Shown: piece by piece, positions 36,366 to 46,404 of the stretch
Layout: the number at the start of each line of letters is the position of its first letter
How positions within the stretch are numbered: position 1 is the stretch's first letter
Assembly (NCBI GenBank): GCA_000824805.1
Contig: CCNA01000002.1
Coordinates: 248,001 to 312,000, forward strand
Direction: 5' to 3'
DNA length: 64,000 bases
Source of the DNA: Mesorhizobium sp. SOD10
GTDB lineage: Bacteria > Pseudomonadota > Alphaproteobacteria > Rhizobiales > Rhizobiaceae
Translations under genes and position numbers: made by a program
The notes under the pieces: generated by a model
Told to the model about the DNA's origin: nothing
The model's database searches: none
What the model saw: the letters and a program-made list of their open reading frames with translations, nothing else

Positions 36366-37443
36366 CGCTCGTCTCCGCCCGGTAAAGCAGGCTGGCATCG
36401 CCATAGGAATAGAACCTGTAGCGGTTCTCGACGGCATGCGCATAGGCCGAGCGCATCGTCTCCAGCCCGCTGAACGCCGAGACCAGCATGAACAGCGTCG
36501 AGCGCGGCAGATGAAAATTGGTCATCAGCATATCGGCTGTGCGGAACCGATAGCCGGGCGTGATGAAGATGTCGGTCGGTCCGGACCAGGACTCGATCCT
36601 GCCGTCCGCACGCGCCGCGCTCTCCAGCAGCCGCAGCGACGTCGTGCCGACACAGATGATCCGCCCTCCCCGCGCCTTGGCCGCGTCGAGCGCCGCCGCC
36701 GTCTCCGGGCTCACCGAGCCGGTCTCGGCATGCATCTTGTGATCGGTCGTGTCGTCGGCCTTGACCGGCAGGAAGGTGCCGGCGCCGACATGCAGCGTGA
36801 CGAAGCGGCGCTCGATACCCCTGGCGTCGAGCGCGGCAAACAGCTCCGGCGTGAAATGCAGCCCGGCGGTGGGGGCAGCGACTGCGCCCTCTTCCCTGGC
36901 ATAGATCGTCTGGTAATCGGCGCGGTCGCGCTCGTCGTCGTCGCGCTTTGAGGCGATGTAGGGCGGCAGCGGGATGTGGCCGACCGCGTGCAGCGCCTCG
37001 TCGAGGAACGGCCCGGAAAGATCGAAGCCGAGCAGCGCCTCGCCCGCCTCTCCCTTTTCGAGCACCGTCGCGTCGAGTTGGCCAAGGAAGCAGGAATTCT
37101 GGTCATGGCCGAAATGGATGCGGTCGCCGGCGGCGATGCGTTTGCCCGGCCGCATGAAGGCCTGCCAGCGGTCCGGCGCCACGCGCATATGCAGCGTCGC
37201 CTCGACCTGCGCCACCGCCTCGCCGCGCTTGCGCATGCCTTTGAGCTGCGCCGGAATGACCTTGGTGTCGTTGAACACCAGCACGTCGCCTTCGCGAAGC
37301 AGCGACGGCAGATCGGAAACGATGCGGTCCTGCAATGTTTCTCCCGGTGTGACGACCAGCAGCCTGGCGCTATCGCGCGGCTCCGCCGGGCGAAGCGCGA
37401 TGCGCTCCTCCGGCAGGTCGAAGTCGAACAGGTCGACGCGCAT
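36355..37443 (-). CDS. queA: S-adenosylmethionine:tRNA ribosyltransferase-isomerase
   Basis: Transfers the ribosyl group of SAM onto preQ1 in tRNA, making epoxyqueuosine. The 362-residue protein starts [19 protein letters not shown] and holds the family motifs [46 protein letters not shown] and [11 protein letters not shown] longer frame running to 38016 is not coding in its N-terminal half. It shares one base with the stop of the YdcZ-like gene upstream. Confidence 0.97.
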   Translation of the reverse strand: MRVDLFDFDLPEERIALRPAEPRDSARLLVVTPGETLQDRIVSDLPSLLREGDVLVFNDTKVIPAQLKGMRKRGEAVAQVEATLHMRVAPDRWQAFMRPGKRIAAGDRIHFGHDQNSCFLGQLDATVLEKGEAGEALLGFDLSGPFLDEALHAVGHIPLPPYIASKRDDDERDRADYQTIYAREEGAVAAPTAGLHFTPELFAALDARGIERRFVTLHVGAGTFLPVKADDTTDHKMHAETGSVSPETAAALDAAKARGGRIICVGTTSLRLLESAARADGRIESWSGPTDIFITPGYRFRTADMLMTNFHLPRSTLFMLVSAFSGLETMRSAYAHAVENRYRFYSYGDASLLYRAETSDGR

Positions 37444-37889
37444 CAGAAGAGCCGGATGAGCAGCGCCCCGGCAAGCAAGAGCACGGCGCCGGCGACGCGG
37501 CCAAGCGAGATTTCGCGCACCGCCACGCCAAGGAAACCGGCGCGGTCGATCAGCATGCCGGCGGTCAGCTGGCCGGCGACCACGAAGGCCATGAGCGCGG
37601 CAGCGCCGATGCGCGGCGTGAGGATCGTCGACAGCGTCACATAGAAGCCGCCGAGCATGCCGCCGGCGATGAACAGCCAGGGCGCCGGCGCTTTCCAGTC
37701 CAGCGAGATGCCCTGCAGCTTTACTACCGAGACCGAGATGACGCCGAGCACGATGGCGCCGGACAGGAAGGAGAACGCGGCGGCGGCCACCGGAAGACCG
37801 AGGCCGCGCGCCAATTGGGAATTGATCGGCGCCTGGACGGCGATGAAGGCGCCGGACAGGATGCCAAGCAGGGACCAGACTGCGCCCAT
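37443..37889 (-). CDS. DMT family transporter, YdcZ/DUF606 type
   Basis: A 148-residue inner-membrane protein with five hydrophobic helices, beginning [22 protein letters not shown] and ending [16 protein letters not shown]. It belongs to the YdcZ (DUF606) half-size branch of the drug/metabolite transporter superfamily, which usually acts as dimers. The substrate is unknown. Its stop overlaps the queA start (ATGA). Given the neighbourhood a link to queuosine precursor uptake is conceivable but unproven. Confidence 0.85.
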   Translation of the reverse strand: MGAVWSLLGILSGAFIAVQAPINSQLARGLGLPVAAAAFSFLSGAIVLGVISVSVVKLQGISLDWKAPAPWLFIAGGMLGGFYVTLSTILTPRIGAAALMAFVVAGQLTAGMLIDRAGFLGVAVREISLGRVAGAVLLLAGALLIRLF

Positions 37890-37904
37890 CGTCGTTCTTG
37901 TGCC

Positions 37905-38417
37905 TTACTTGACGTCGGCCGCGACCTTCAGCGACACGATCTTGTCGGGATCCTGCACCGGCTCGCCGCGCTTGATCTTGTCGACATTTTCCATGCCTTC
38001 GATGACCTGGCCCCACACCGTGTACTGGCGGTTGAGGAAGGCGGCGTCGTCGAAGCAGATGAAGAATTGCGAATTGGCCGAGTTCGGGTTCTGGGCCCGA
38101 GCCATCGAGCAGGTGCCGCGGCCGTGATTGGCGTTGGAGAACTCGGCCTTGAGGTCCGGCTTGTCGGAGCCGCCCATGCCGGCGCGCGAGGGCGCATAGG
38201 TGGGCTTCGAGGAATTGCCGAACTTGACGTCGCCGGTCTGCGCCATGAAGCCGTCGATGACGCGGTGGAACACCACGCCGTCATAGGCACCCTCACGCGC
38301 CAGTTCCTTGATGCGGGCGACGTGCCCGGGTGCCAGCTCGGGGTACATCTCGATGACGACCGGACCCTTGGTCGTTTCCATGATGAGTGCGTTCTCGCGG
38401 TCCTTGATCTCAGCCAT
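37905..38417 (-). CDS. ppiB: Cytoplasmic cyclophilin-type peptidyl-prolyl isomerase
   Basis: A 170-residue cyclophilin with no signal peptide. The active-site arginine and hydrophobic pocket are in [16 protein letters not shown] and [11 protein letters not shown]. The [15 protein letters not shown] and [14 protein letters not shown] motifs complete the domain. It follows a second, exported cyclophilin gene with a 31-base gap. Confidence 0.93.
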   Translation of the reverse strand: MAEIKDRENALIMETTKGPVVIEMYPELAPGHVARIKELAREGAYDGVVFHRVIDGFMAQTGDVKFGNSSKPTYAPSRAGMGGSDKPDLKAEFSNANHGRGTCSMARAQNPNSANSQFFICFDDAAFLNRQYTVWGQVIEGMENVDKIKRGEPVQDPDKIVSLKVAADVK

Positions 38418-38448
38418 GTCAGAAATCCTTTTTGAAAAATTGAGGGAG

Positions 38449-39054
38449 CTATTTGCCGTCGGCGGCGATGCGAACCTTGATCATGCGGTCGGGATCGGTG
38501 ACCGTGCCATTGTCGGCTTCGTCGCCCTTCTTGATCTTGTCGACGAGGTCCATGCCGCCGACCACCTTGCCGACGATGGTGTACTGGCCGTCGAGGTTCG
38601 GCGCCGGCGCGAACATGATGAAGAATTGCGAGTTGGCCGAATTCGGGTCTTGCGAGCGGGCCATGCCGACTACGCCGCGCGTGAACTGCTCGGTCTGCGA
38701 GAACTCGGCCGGCAGGTCGGGAAGATCGGAACCACCAGTGCCGACGGCTTGCGGGTTGAAGCCCTTCTTCATGTTGCCGAACTTGACGTCGCCGGTCTGC
38801 GCCATGAACCCATCGATAACGCGGTGGAAGGCGACATTGTCATAGGCACCGTCGCGCACCAGCTTCTTGATCTGCGCGACATGCTTGGGCGCCAGGTCGG
38901 GGCGCAACGCGATGGTCACGTCGCCGTCCTTGAGCGTGATGATCATGGTGTTTTCCTTGTCGGCGGCGACGACCGGCCCGGATGCCGAGAAAAGGGATGC
39001 CGCGAAAAGGCCGGCAAGCACGACGAGGAACGAAGCGAGCTTCTTCAGCTGCAT
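38449..39054 (-). CDS. ppiA: Exported cyclophilin-type peptidyl-prolyl isomerase
   Basis: A 201-residue cyclophilin with an N-terminal signal peptide (LKKLASFLVVLAGLFAASLFSASGPVVA), so it acts in the periplasm. The core motifs [16 protein letters not shown] and [15 protein letters not shown] are nearly identical to those of the adjacent cytoplasmic copy, suggesting tandem duplication and a division of labour by location. Confidence 0.93.
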   Translation of the reverse strand: MQLKKLASFLVVLAGLFAASLFSASGPVVAADKENTMIITLKDGDVTIALRPDLAPKHVAQIKKLVRDGAYDNVAFHRVIDGFMAQTGDVKFGNMKKGFNPQAVGTGGSDLPDLPAEFSQTEQFTRGVVGMARSQDPNSANSQFFIMFAPAPNLDGQYTIVGKVVGGMDLVDKIKKGDEADNGTVTDPDRMIKVRIAADGK

Positions 39055-39072
39055 GGGAATCTCCGGGAAAGC

Positions 39073-39573
39073 CTATCTGGTGAACTTGGCGTTGAGCGCG
39101 CCGGCGACGGCCACTGGCACGAATGGGCGGATATCGCCACCCATCGAGGCAATCTGGCGCACGAGTGTGGCGGTAATGGTGCGCACCGAGGGGCTGGCGG
39201 GGAGAAAAACCGTCTGCAATTCTGGCGCCATCGTCTCGTTCATGCCGGCCATCTGCATTTCGTAGTCGAGATCGGTGCCGTCGCGCAGGCCGCGGATCAT
39301 GATCGAGGCGCCGTGTTTGCGGGCCGCGTCGATGACCAGCCCGTCGAAGGAAACGACCTTGATGCGGCCGCCGTCGCGGCCGAACTCGGCTTTGGTCGCC
39401 GCCTCGATCAGCTCCACGCGTTCCTCGAAGGAAAACAAAGGCTTCTTACCCGGATGGATGCCGATCGCCGCATAGACGGTATCTGCCACCGCGAGCGAGG
39501 CTTTCAGCACGTCGAGATGGCCGTTGGTCAGCGGGTCGAAGGAGCCGGCGTAAAGAGCGATGCGTTCGGTCAT
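39073..39573 (-). CDS. coaD: Phosphopantetheine adenylyltransferase
   Basis: Adenylates 4'-phosphopantetheine to dephospho-CoA. The 166-residue nucleotidyl transferase has [16 protein letters not shown] (the TxGH motif), [21 protein letters not shown] and the C-terminal [17 protein letters not shown]. It starts at the ATG at 39573, with a RIME-like repeat beginning ten bases upstream. It heads a run coaD-ppiA-ppiB-YdcZ-queA-(89 aa)-tgt. Confidence 0.96.
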   Translation of the reverse strand: MTERIALYAGSFDPLTNGHLDVLKASLAVADTVYAAIGIHPGKKPLFSFEERVELIEAATKAEFGRDGGRIKVVSFDGLVIDAARKHGASIMIRGLRDGTDLDYEMQMAGMNETMAPELQTVFLPASPSVRTITATLVRQIASMGGDIRPFVPVAVAGALNAKFTR

Positions 39574-39583
39574 GGCAGGCTTC

Positions 39584-39680
39584 TAGAGCAATTCCAGGAA
39601 AAGTGTGAGCGGTTTTCCGTCCGGAACTGCGCAAAACAAAAAGATAGAGCGTCCGCCGTTTCCCACGAAACGCATTAGCG
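39584..39680 (+). repeat. RIME-like intergenic repeat, copy 3
   Basis: TAGAGCAATTCCAGGAAAAG, GAGCGGTTTTCCGTCCGG, AACTGCGCAAAACAAAAAG, then AGAGCGTCCG / CGTTTC with a degraded second arm. It is adjacent to the coaD start. Confidence 0.85.
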
Positions 39681-39856
39681 AGCTTCTCAAACGATAGCAA
39701 ATCCCACCGATTCACCGGCCGTGAACCTTTTCGCGCCGATGAACGACAGATGAATGCGGCAATCACGAACGTTTCACGCAGCGTTCACTAGGCTGCCGCT
39801 TCAAGCGATGAAACCAAATTCCCATGTCATCGTTGTACGCCCAGGAGAACACGCAA

Positions 39857-40009
39857 ATGCTGATCTACATGCTTGCCACTGCAATGACCATCGTGATGCT
39901 GATCGCGACTGCATTCGGGTTGCATCAGGAAGCTGCGCGGGTGCGCGTCAAGGCCAACACAAAGCGGCTCGATGGTTTTGCTCACCGCAACGTCTACCGT
40001 CGCCACTAA
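39857..40009 (+). CDS. Small single-pass membrane protein (50 aa)
   Basis: A short frame MLIYMLATAMTIVMLIATAFG followed by a basic tail HQEAARVRVKANTKRLD. AGGAGA precedes this ATG at nine bases, and the longer start at 39824 has no site. One N-terminal membrane helix with a positive cytoplasmic tail is predicted. It lies alone between coaD and gyrA and is followed by a strong hairpin terminator. I recognise no family. Confidence 0.6.
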   Translation: MLIYMLATAMTIVMLIATAFGLHQEAARVRVKANTKRLDGFAHRNVYRRH

Positions 40010-40024
40010 TCACCACTATCACCG

Positions 40025-40050
40025 CACCGGCCCAGAGGGCCGGTGAAGCT
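40025..40050. terminator. Hairpin terminator between the 50-aa gene and gyrA
   Basis: Perfect nine-base stem CACCGGCCC / GGGCCGGTG with an AGA loop, followed on the plus strand by AAGCTTT. It sits 15 bases after the small gene stop and 10 bases from the gyrA stop, so it could serve both convergent genes. Confidence 0.7.
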
Positions 40051-40059
40051 TTGACGGAC

Positions 40060-42846
40060 CTATTCGCTCTCGCCCCTATTGTCAGCGCCAGTCTCACTCG
40101 AAGCCACGTCTTCGGCCTCTTCATCCGACTGCGGCTCCGAAATCCGCTCCACCGACACAACCTTCTCGCCCTCAGCCGTGTTGAAGATCGTCACGCCCTT
40201 GGTGGCCCGGCTGGCGAAGCGTATGCCGTTGACCGGGACCCGGATGACCGTGCCGCCGTCTGAAACCAGCATGATCTGGTCGTCATTGCCGACCGGGAAG
40301 GTGGCGACCAGGCGGCCGATCTCGGCCGTCTTCGACACGTCGGTGGCGCGGATACCCTTGCCGCCGCGACCCGTCAGGCGGAAGTCGTAGGACGACGAAC
40401 GCTTGCCGTAGCCATATTCGGTCACCGTCAGCACAAATCTTTCATGCGCCTTGAGGAACTCGTAGCGCTCGTCGGAAAGCTCGGCTTCCTCACCGACCTC
40501 CTCGTTGGTGAGCGCAATCTCCTCTTCCTCGCCGGCTCCGCCGGCGGCAAGCCTGCGCTCCGCCGCGGCACGCTTCAGATAGGCTGCGCGCTCGGCGGGT
40601 GACGCATCGACATTCTCGATGATCGACATCGAGATGATGCGGTCGGTCTCGGCCATGCTTATGCCGCGCACGCCGACGGAATTGCGGCTCTGGAAGACGC
40701 GCACGTCGGAGACCGGGAAACGGATGCACTGGCCGGAATTCGCCGTCAAAAGCACGTCGTCATTGTCTGTGCAGGTCTCGACGCCGAGAATCTCGTCGCC
40801 CTCTTCCTCCAGCTTCATGGCGATCTTGCCGTTGCGGTTGACCTGGACGAAGTCGGACAGCTTGTTGCGGCGCACGGTGCCGCGCGTGGTGGCGAACATC
40901 ACGTCGAGCTCGCCCCAGCTGGTCTCGTCTTCCGGCAGCGGCATGATCGTCGTGATGCGCTCGCCCTGCTCGAGCGGCAGCATGTTGATCAGCGCTTTGC
41001 CGCGCGATTGCGGGTTGCCGATCGGCAACCGCCAGACCTTTTCCCTATAGACGATGCCGCGCGAGGAGAAGAACAGCACGGGCGTATGCGTGTTGGCGAC
41101 GAACAGCCGGGTGACGAAATCCTCGTCCTTGGTCGACATGCCGGAGCGGCCCTTGCCGCCGCGGCGCTGCGCCCGGTAGAGCGAGAGCGGCACGCGCTTG
41201 ATGTAGCCGGAATGGCTGACGGTGACGACCATGTCCTCCCGCTGGATCAGGTCCTCGTCTTCCATATCCGCCCCGCCGTCGGAGAGCTCGGTGCGGCGCG
41301 GCGTGCCGAACTCGTCACGGACCGCGATCAGCTCGTCCTTGACGATCTGCTGGATGCGCGCGCGCGACGACAAAATATCAAGGAAATCAACGATCTCGGC
41401 GCCGATCTTGTTCAACTCGTCGGCGATCTCGTCGCGGCCGAGCGCGGTCAGGCGCTGCAGGCGCAGGTCGAGGATGGCGCGCGCCTGTTCCTCGGAGAGA
41501 TTGTAGGTGCCGTCCTCGTTGATGCGGTGGCGCGGATCGTCGATCAACCTGATCAGCGGCGCGACGTCATGCGCCGGCCAGCGCCGCTCCATCAACTGCT
41601 CGCGCGCCGTCTGCGGATCGGGCGCGGTGCGGATGAGCTTGATCACCTCGTCGATGTTGGCGACCGCAATCGCCAAGCCGACAAGGACATGGGCCCGCTC
41701 GCGCGCCTTGCGCAGCAGGTATTTCGTGCGGCGGCTGATCACCTCCTCGCGGAAACCGACAAAGGCCTTGAGCATGTCGATCAGCGTCATCACTTCCGGC
41801 TTGCCGCCGTTGAGCGCCACCATGTTGGCGCCGAACGAGGTCTGCAGCGGCGTGAAGCGGTAAAGCTGGTTGAGGATGACGTCGGCGACAGCCTCGCGCT
41901 TCAGTTCGATGACGACGCGATAGCCCTGACGGTCGCTCTCGTCGCGGATGTCGGAAATGCCGTCGATACGCTTTTCGCGCACCAGTTCGGCCATCTTCTC
42001 GATCATCGCCGCCTTGTTCACCTGATAGGGGATTTCGGTGACGACGATGGATTCACGGTCGTTTCCGCGCCTTTCGATCTCGACGCGACCGCGCATGACG
42101 ATCGAGCCGCGGCCGGTGGAATAAGCGCTGTATATGCCGGACCGGCCAAGGACGATGCCGCCGGTCGGGAAATCCGGGCCGGGCACGATCTCCATCAGCG
42201 CCGGCAGGTCGATGGCCGGATTGTCGATGATCGCCATCGCTCCGTTGCACACTTCGGCCAGATTGTGCGGCGGAATGTTGGTGGCCATGCCGACGGCGAT
42301 GCCACCCGAACCGTTGACCAGCAGGTTCGGGAAACGCGCAGGCAGCACCTTCGGCTCCTGTTCAGCGCCGTCATAATTGTCCTGAAAATCGACCGTTTCC
42401 TTGTCGATATCCTCCAGGAGCTCGTGCGCGACCTTGGTGAGCCGCGACTCGGTGTAGCGCATGGCCGCAGGCGGGTCGGCGTCGATCGAGCCGAAATTGC
42501 CTTGACCGTCGATCAGCGGCACGCGCAGCGACCAGTCCTGCGCCATGCGAACCAAGGCGTCATAGATCGAGGCGTCACCGTGCGGATGGTATTTACCCAT
42601 CACGTCGCCGACGATGCGCGACGATTTCACATGCTTGCGGTTCCAGTGGTAACCGCCTTCCTGCATGGCGTAGAGGATGCGCCGGTGCACGGGCTTCAAG
42701 CCGTCGCGCACGTCTGGCAGCGCGCGGCTGACGATCACGCTCATGGCGTAATCGAGATAGGAGCGCTGCATCTCCTCGATGATTGAAATCGGCTCGATGC
42801 CGGTGGGGCCGCCGTCCGGCCCGCGCGGTGTCTTCTGGTCGGTCAA
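40060..42846 (-). CDS. gyrA: DNA gyrase subunit A
   Basis: The breakage-reunion subunit of gyrase, 928 residues. The catalytic tyrosine is Y131 in AAMRYTES, and the GyrA box is [10 protein letters not shown]. The quinolone-determining region reads [18 protein letters not shown]92 is at the position of E. coli Ser83 and D96 matches Asp87. Alanine here is common in related alphaproteobacteria and is linked with lower intrinsic quinolone susceptibility. A long acidic segment ([20 protein letters not shown]) interrupts the C-terminal beta-pinwheel, as in other rhizobia. Confidence 0.98.
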   Translation of the reverse strand: MTDQKTPRGPDGGPTGIEPISIIEEMQRSYLDYAMSVIVSRALPDVRDGLKPVHRRILYAMQEGGYHWNRKHVKSSRIVGDVMGKYHPHGDASIYDALVRMAQDWSLRVPLIDGQGNFGSIDADPPAAMRYTESRLTKVAHELLEDIDKETVDFQDNYDGAEQEPKVLPARFPNLLVNGSGGIAVGMATNIPPHNLAEVCNGAMAIIDNPAIDLPALMEIVPGPDFPTGGIVLGRSGIYSAYSTGRGSIVMRGRVEIERRGNDRESIVVTEIPYQVNKAAMIEKMAELVREKRIDGISDIRDESDRQGYRVVIELKREAVADVILNQLYRFTPLQTSFGANMVALNGGKPEVMTLIDMLKAFVGFREEVISRRTKYLLRKARERAHVLVGLAIAVANIDEVIKLIRTAPDPQTAREQLMERRWPAHDVAPLIRLIDDPRHRINEDGTYNLSEEQARAILDLRLQRLTALGRDEIADELNKIGAEIVDFLDILSSRARIQQIVKDELIAVRDEFGTPRRTELSDGGADMEDEDLIQREDMVVTVSHSGYIKRVPLSLYRAQRRGGKGRSGMSTKDEDFVTRLFVANTHTPVLFFSSRGIVYREKVWRLPIGNPQSRGKALINMLPLEQGERITTIMPLPEDETSWGELDVMFATTRGTVRRNKLSDFVQVNRNGKIAMKLEEEGDEILGVETCTDNDDVLLTANSGQCIRFPVSDVRVFQSRNSVGVRGISMAETDRIISMSIIENVDASPAERAAYLKRAAAERRLAAGGAGEEEEIALTNEEVGEEAELSDERYEFLKAHERFVLTVTEYGYGKRSSSYDFRLTGRGGKGIRATDVSKTAEIGRLVATFPVGNDDQIMLVSDGGTVIRVPVNGIRFASRATKGVTIFNTAEGEKVVSVERISEPQSDEEAEDVASSETGADNRGESE

Positions 42847-43372
42847 ATCAGGTCACAATCCAGTCGGGAATCACTGCATGCTTATATAGGAAGCCTCGCC
42901 GAAACTCCAATGTCGGCCGGACTTTTCCAGAGACAATTTCGGTGGTAATTTCAAATGGATACCGCTGATTGCGACGATATGGCCACCGTCGTTTTCGCCG
43001 TCATGCGGCAAGGTCGGCGATGGATCGGGCAAAAACCGCAAGTGCTGTGAACCTGGCCTCATGGCTGCCCCTGCGGGCGCTGAGCGGCTGGAGCGTCAAG
43101 GACCTCAACGGCGATCTGGCGGCCGGCGCGTCGGCCCGCACCAGCAAGGCAGATAGTCCGCGTCCTTGCTCCTGGCGAGCGCCAACGCCTCCTTCATCGC
43201 TTTGTTGAAATTCTTCGCAACTGCATCCTTATCGATGCCGTCGGATTGACGGCAGCCGGGCCTGGCAAGCTCCGTGCCCTGCCTGTCGCCGCTGTATCGG
43301 TGGCTCCGACTTGAAACAGGGATAAGCCGCTCCAATTCCCTCCGGCAGACCTGCTTGCGTGTGGAGGCGGCA
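42847..43372. other. Intergenic stretch upstream of gyrA with no convincing gene
   Basis: About 526 bases. A TATATAGGAAGCC segment lies near the gyrA start and could hold its promoter. Short frames exist on both strands (for example 42969-43208 plus and 43105-43554 minus), but none has a good ribosome-binding site or known motif. A minus-strand piece reading NFNKAMKEALALARSKDADYL could be a gene remnant. Confidence 0.4.
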
Positions 43373-44386
43373 ATGGACGTCCTTTCCCTCAAGACCGGAT
43401 TGCTTTCCGCTGGAATTCGATTTCTCGCTTTCGCTTCGGTTGCGACGGTCGCCTCCGGTTTGGATATCGGCGCGGCGCGGGCTGCGCTTCTTGCCCGCGT
43501 TCCAGCCGCGCGCGAAATGGCGGTCTGCGGCGACATGCTGTTCGTCGGCACCAAAGGCTCCTCGGTCTATGCCTTGCCTGTCTCCGGGGGACGCGCCCGA
43601 CGGGTCGCCTCCGGGTTCTCGGCTGCGAGCGGTGTCGCATGCTCCGGCAGTCGTCTGTTCGTAGCCTCGAGGAACAGCGTGACCGCCTTCGATATCGGAC
43701 CAGGAGGCGCCCTCAGCGGCAGGCGCGACATTCGCCGGGGATTGGCGAATTCAGGGGTTCATAGTTATCGCTATATCGGCGTCGGCCCCGATTCCAGGCT
43801 CTATGTCTCGTTGGGATCGCCTTGCAACATTTGCCAGCCGCGCGGACTGCAAGGCACGATCGTCAGCATGAAGCAGGACGGGTCCGATCTTCGGCGCGTC
43901 GCCTGGGGCGTGCGTAATTCGGTTGGCTTCGACTGGCACGGCGGCACGATGTTCTTCACCGACAACGGCGCAGACCGTATGGGCGACGACATCCCGCCCG
44001 ACGAGTTGAACGAGCTCCGGCCCGGCGGCTTCTACGGCTTTCCATATTTCGGCGGCCAAATCCGGCTCAAGGGATTCGAGGGCTCGCGACCGCCCGCGCA
44101 GCAGATTTCGCCCGCCTTCGAGTTCCAGGCGCATGTCGCAACGCTCGGAATCCATTTCTTCCGCAGCCTCGGCGGCGACGCTCTGGTCGCCGAGCACGGA
44201 AGTTGGAACAGGTCGGTACCCGTCGGCCGCCAGGTCGTGCGCGTACGGTTCCGAGGCGGACGGCCGGTCTCGGTAGCGACATTCGCCAGAGGCGTTGGTC
44301 GCCCCGTAGATGTCAAGGAAGCGCCGGATGGCTCGGTCCTTATATCCGACGACAGCGGAGGCGCGATTTACGTTTTCAAGCAATGA
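43373..44386 (+). CDS. Sorbosone dehydrogenase-like PQQ-family exported oxidoreductase
   Basis: A 337-residue beta-propeller protein with an N-terminal signal sequence (about residues 1-38). The family signatures are GVRNSVGFDWHGGTMFFTDNG, DDIPPDELNEL, GFYGFPYFGG and LVAEHGSWNRS. It is shorter than many soluble glucose or sorbosone dehydrogenases, and the substrate is unknown. GGAGG precedes the ATG at 43373. It is predicted to act in the periplasm. A two-cysteine pair (CNICQP) occurs near residue 150. Confidence 0.82.
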   Translation: MDVLSLKTGLLSAGIRFLAFASVATVASGLDIGAARAALLARVPAAREMAVCGDMLFVGTKGSSVYALPVSGGRARRVASGFSAASGVACSGSRLFVASRNSVTAFDIGPGGALSGRRDIRRGLANSGVHSYRYIGVGPDSRLYVSLGSPCNICQPRGLQGTIVSMKQDGSDLRRVAWGVRNSVGFDWHGGTMFFTDNGADRMGDDIPPDELNELRPGGFYGFPYFGGQIRLKGFEGSRPPAQQISPAFEFQAHVATLGIHFFRSLGGDALVAEHGSWNRSVPVGRQVVRVRFRGGRPVSVATFARGVGRPVDVKEAPDGSVLISDDSGGAIYVFKQ

Positions 44387-44452
44387 CAAAGGGGCACTCG
44401 AGACACCCGGTTGTTGGCGAAATTGCCGGTCCAAATCAAAGCCCGTCCAGCG

Positions 44453-45283
44453 CTATCGCATGTGGGCTCGCCTGGCTCGGTATGCGCCAGGCGCTTCCCC
44501 CATCTCGCGCCGGAACCGGCGGTTGAAGGTCGACAGGTCGTTGAAGCCTGCGTCGAAGGCGATCGTCGAGATCGCCGCGTCCGAGCTGCGCAGGCGCACC
44601 GCGGCGCGGTGCAGTCTGGTCCGCAGCAGGAACTGATAGGGCGTCATGCCGGCAACCTGCCGGAACGTGCGCAGGAAATGATACGGGCTGGTCGCAGTGC
44701 CGTCAGCGAGCTCGGTCAGCGAGAGCGGTCGCTCGGCGTTGAGCTCGATCAGGCGCACGGCCTCGGCAACCCGTTTCTGGTCGCGGCGGCTGGGAGTCCG
44801 TGCCGCTCTGGAAAGACCGGCGGCAGCCGCGATGACCGCGCCTGCAATGCGCAGGCCGAGTTCCTCGAATGCCTCGTCGTCGCCGGATTCCCGCGCTGCC
44901 TCCGCCCCGGCCAGCAAAGGCGCCAGCGCCGGCAAAGGCGGCAGGCGCGGATCGGCAAAGCCGAGCCGTTTTACGCCCGGCAAGTCGGCCATGACGCGTT
45001 CCATATAGGCCGGCGAGAAATGGAACGAGAGGCAGCGGTCGCCGGCACCGTGCTCATGCCCGCATTCGTAGCAGGCGCCGGGATTGCCGAGCAGGATGGC
45101 GCCCGGCGCCAACATTGCCGTGCCCTGGCGCGTGCGATAGCGGAACGTTCCCCTGGTCACCGCGGCGATGCAGAAGCCGCGATGCTCCTCCTCGAACGGC
45201 TTGTCGCCGGCAGCGGCGGTGCACACCACGTCGGACACGGACCAGCCATGTCCTGAAGCCAGGGTTTTCTGCGCTGTCGTCAT
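44453..45283 (-). CDS. AraC-family transcriptional regulator
   Basis: A 276-residue regulator. The N-terminal cupin-like sensor (FCIAAVTRGTFRYRTRQGTAMLAPGAILLGNPG) is followed by two helix-turn-helix motifs at the C-terminus: SLTELADGTATSPYHFLRTFRQVAGMTPYQFL and AISTIAFDAGFNDLSTFNRRFRREMG. It begins at the ATG at 45283 and diverges from the next forward genes with a gap of 84 bases, so it probably controls them and itself. Confidence 0.92.
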   Translation of the reverse strand: MTTAQKTLASGHGWSVSDVVCTAAAGDKPFEEEHRGFCIAAVTRGTFRYRTRQGTAMLAPGAILLGNPGACYECGHEHGAGDRCLSFHFSPAYMERVMADLPGVKRLGFADPRLPPLPALAPLLAGAEAARESGDDEAFEELGLRIAGAVIAAAAGLSRAARTPSRRDQKRVAEAVRLIELNAERPLSLTELADGTATSPYHFLRTFRQVAGMTPYQFLLRTRLHRAAVRLRSSDAAISTIAFDAGFNDLSTFNRRFRREMGEAPGAYRARRAHMR

Positions 45284-45367
45284 GCCCGAAAGATAGCAAT
45301 TTTTCCCAAGCGACGAACCTGCCATGCCCCTATTGCTTGCCCTCTCCTGACAAACGAGGCAGCAACA

Positions 45368-45898
45368 ATGACCGATCCCTTTGCTGAGGCCCTGCACAGT
45401 GACGGGCCCAAACCAGACCTCGCCGAAAAGCTGAAGCTCTACGGCCGCTTCATCGGCGCCTGGGCATTCGACGCCACCCGCATCCTCGAGGACGGCACCA
45501 GGCTTACAGGGCGCGGCGAGGTGCATTTCGGCTGGGTTCTGGAAGGCAGGGCCGTGCAGGACGTCTGGATCCTGCCCGCCCGCGACGCAGGTCCCTCCCC
45601 CTCGCTCGGGCCGTGGACCTTCTACGGCACGACATTGCGTGTCTACGATCCCAGCGCCGACGCCTGGCACATTTTCTGGAGCGACCCGCGCAACCAGCAT
45701 TACAGCCGGCAGCTCGGCCGCGCCGAGGGCGACACGATCATCCAGGTCGGCGCCGACGGCACCGGCGCGTCGGTGCGCTGGAGCTTTTCACGCATAACCG
45801 AAAACTCGTTCCGCTGGCTCGGCGAGCGCTCGCATGACGGCGGCGCGACCTGGCGCATGGAGGTCGAGTTTTTGGCGCGGCGCTCGACTCCAGCTTAA
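45368..45898 (+). CDS. Hypothetical lipocalin/DUF1579-like protein
   Basis: A 176-residue soluble protein of unknown function. LKLYGRFIGAWAFDATRILEDGTRLTGRGEVHFGWVLEGRAVQDVW and the later WHIFWSDPRNQHYSRQLGR look like a beta-barrel similar to DUF1579. No catalytic residue is recognisable. It is the first forward gene opposite the AraC regulator and is followed closely by a VOC-fold gene. Confidence 0.7.
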   Translation: MTDPFAEALHSDGPKPDLAEKLKLYGRFIGAWAFDATRILEDGTRLTGRGEVHFGWVLEGRAVQDVWILPARDAGPSPSLGPWTFYGTTLRVYDPSADAWHIFWSDPRNQHYSRQLGRAEGDTIIQVGADGTGASVRWSFSRITENSFRWLGERSHDGGATWRMEVEFLARRSTPA

Positions 45899-45930
45899 GC
45901 GACCAACCAATTGCAATCATGGAGGAAACA

Positions 45931-46308
45931 ATGCTCGACCATGTCTCGATCGGCGTCCGTGACGCCAGCGCTTCGAAACGCTTCTATGACGCAGCGCTGA
46001 AGCCGCTCGGCTATTCCTGTCTCAGCCAGTCGCCCGGTTCCCTCGGTTACGGTGCCGAGACAGTCCAGCTTTGGGTAAACGATGCCGGGCGGCCGGTACC
46101 GGCTGACATGGACTCCGGCCTGCACTTCTGCTTCTCGGCGCCGACACGCGCCAGCGTCGACGCCTTCCATGCGGCCGCATTGCGTGAGGGCGGCAAGGAC
46201 AACGGCCAACCTGGACTGCGCGCGGCCTATGGCGACAACTATTATGCCGCGTTCGTCATCGATCCGGATGGTTACCGGCTGGAAGCCTATTGCAGCAATG
46301 CCGAATAG
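45931..46308 (+). CDS. VOC family (glyoxalase-like) protein
   Basis: A 125-residue vicinal oxygen chelate fold protein: MLDHVSIGVRDASASKRFYDAALKPLGY at the start and YAAFVIDPDGYRLEAYC at the end. Metal-binding candidates are the first His and the final Glu (RLEAYC). Substrate unknown. GGAGG precedes the ATG at 45931. It lies 32 bases after the lipocalin-like gene. Confidence 0.88.
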   Translation: MLDHVSIGVRDASASKRFYDAALKPLGYSCLSQSPGSLGYGAETVQLWVNDAGRPVPADMDSGLHFCFSAPTRASVDAFHAAALREGGKDNGQPGLRAAYGDNYYAAFVIDPDGYRLEAYCSNAE

Positions 46309-46404
46309 CCGGCTGATTTACCCTCCCGCCTGTTTCCAGCACCCGGCCTTTGCTCTACCAATTGCGGAGCTCGGGCGTCGCCCCGGCGGGAGGGGGGACC
46401 AGCG

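Noticed and set aside
36355..38016. Extended QueA with a long N-terminal domain
   Set aside because: The extra part is the out-of-frame reading of the YdcZ-like gene. QueA starts at 37443.
41008..42786. 592-residue plus-strand frame
   Set aside because: Antisense to gyrA, with skewed His/Asp/Arg content and no domain.
43105..43554. 149-residue minus-strand frame between gyrA and the sorbosone dehydrogenase-like gene
   Set aside because: Its N-terminal part is antisense to the signal-peptide region of the forward gene. The C-terminal part has some coding character but no start signal or motif.
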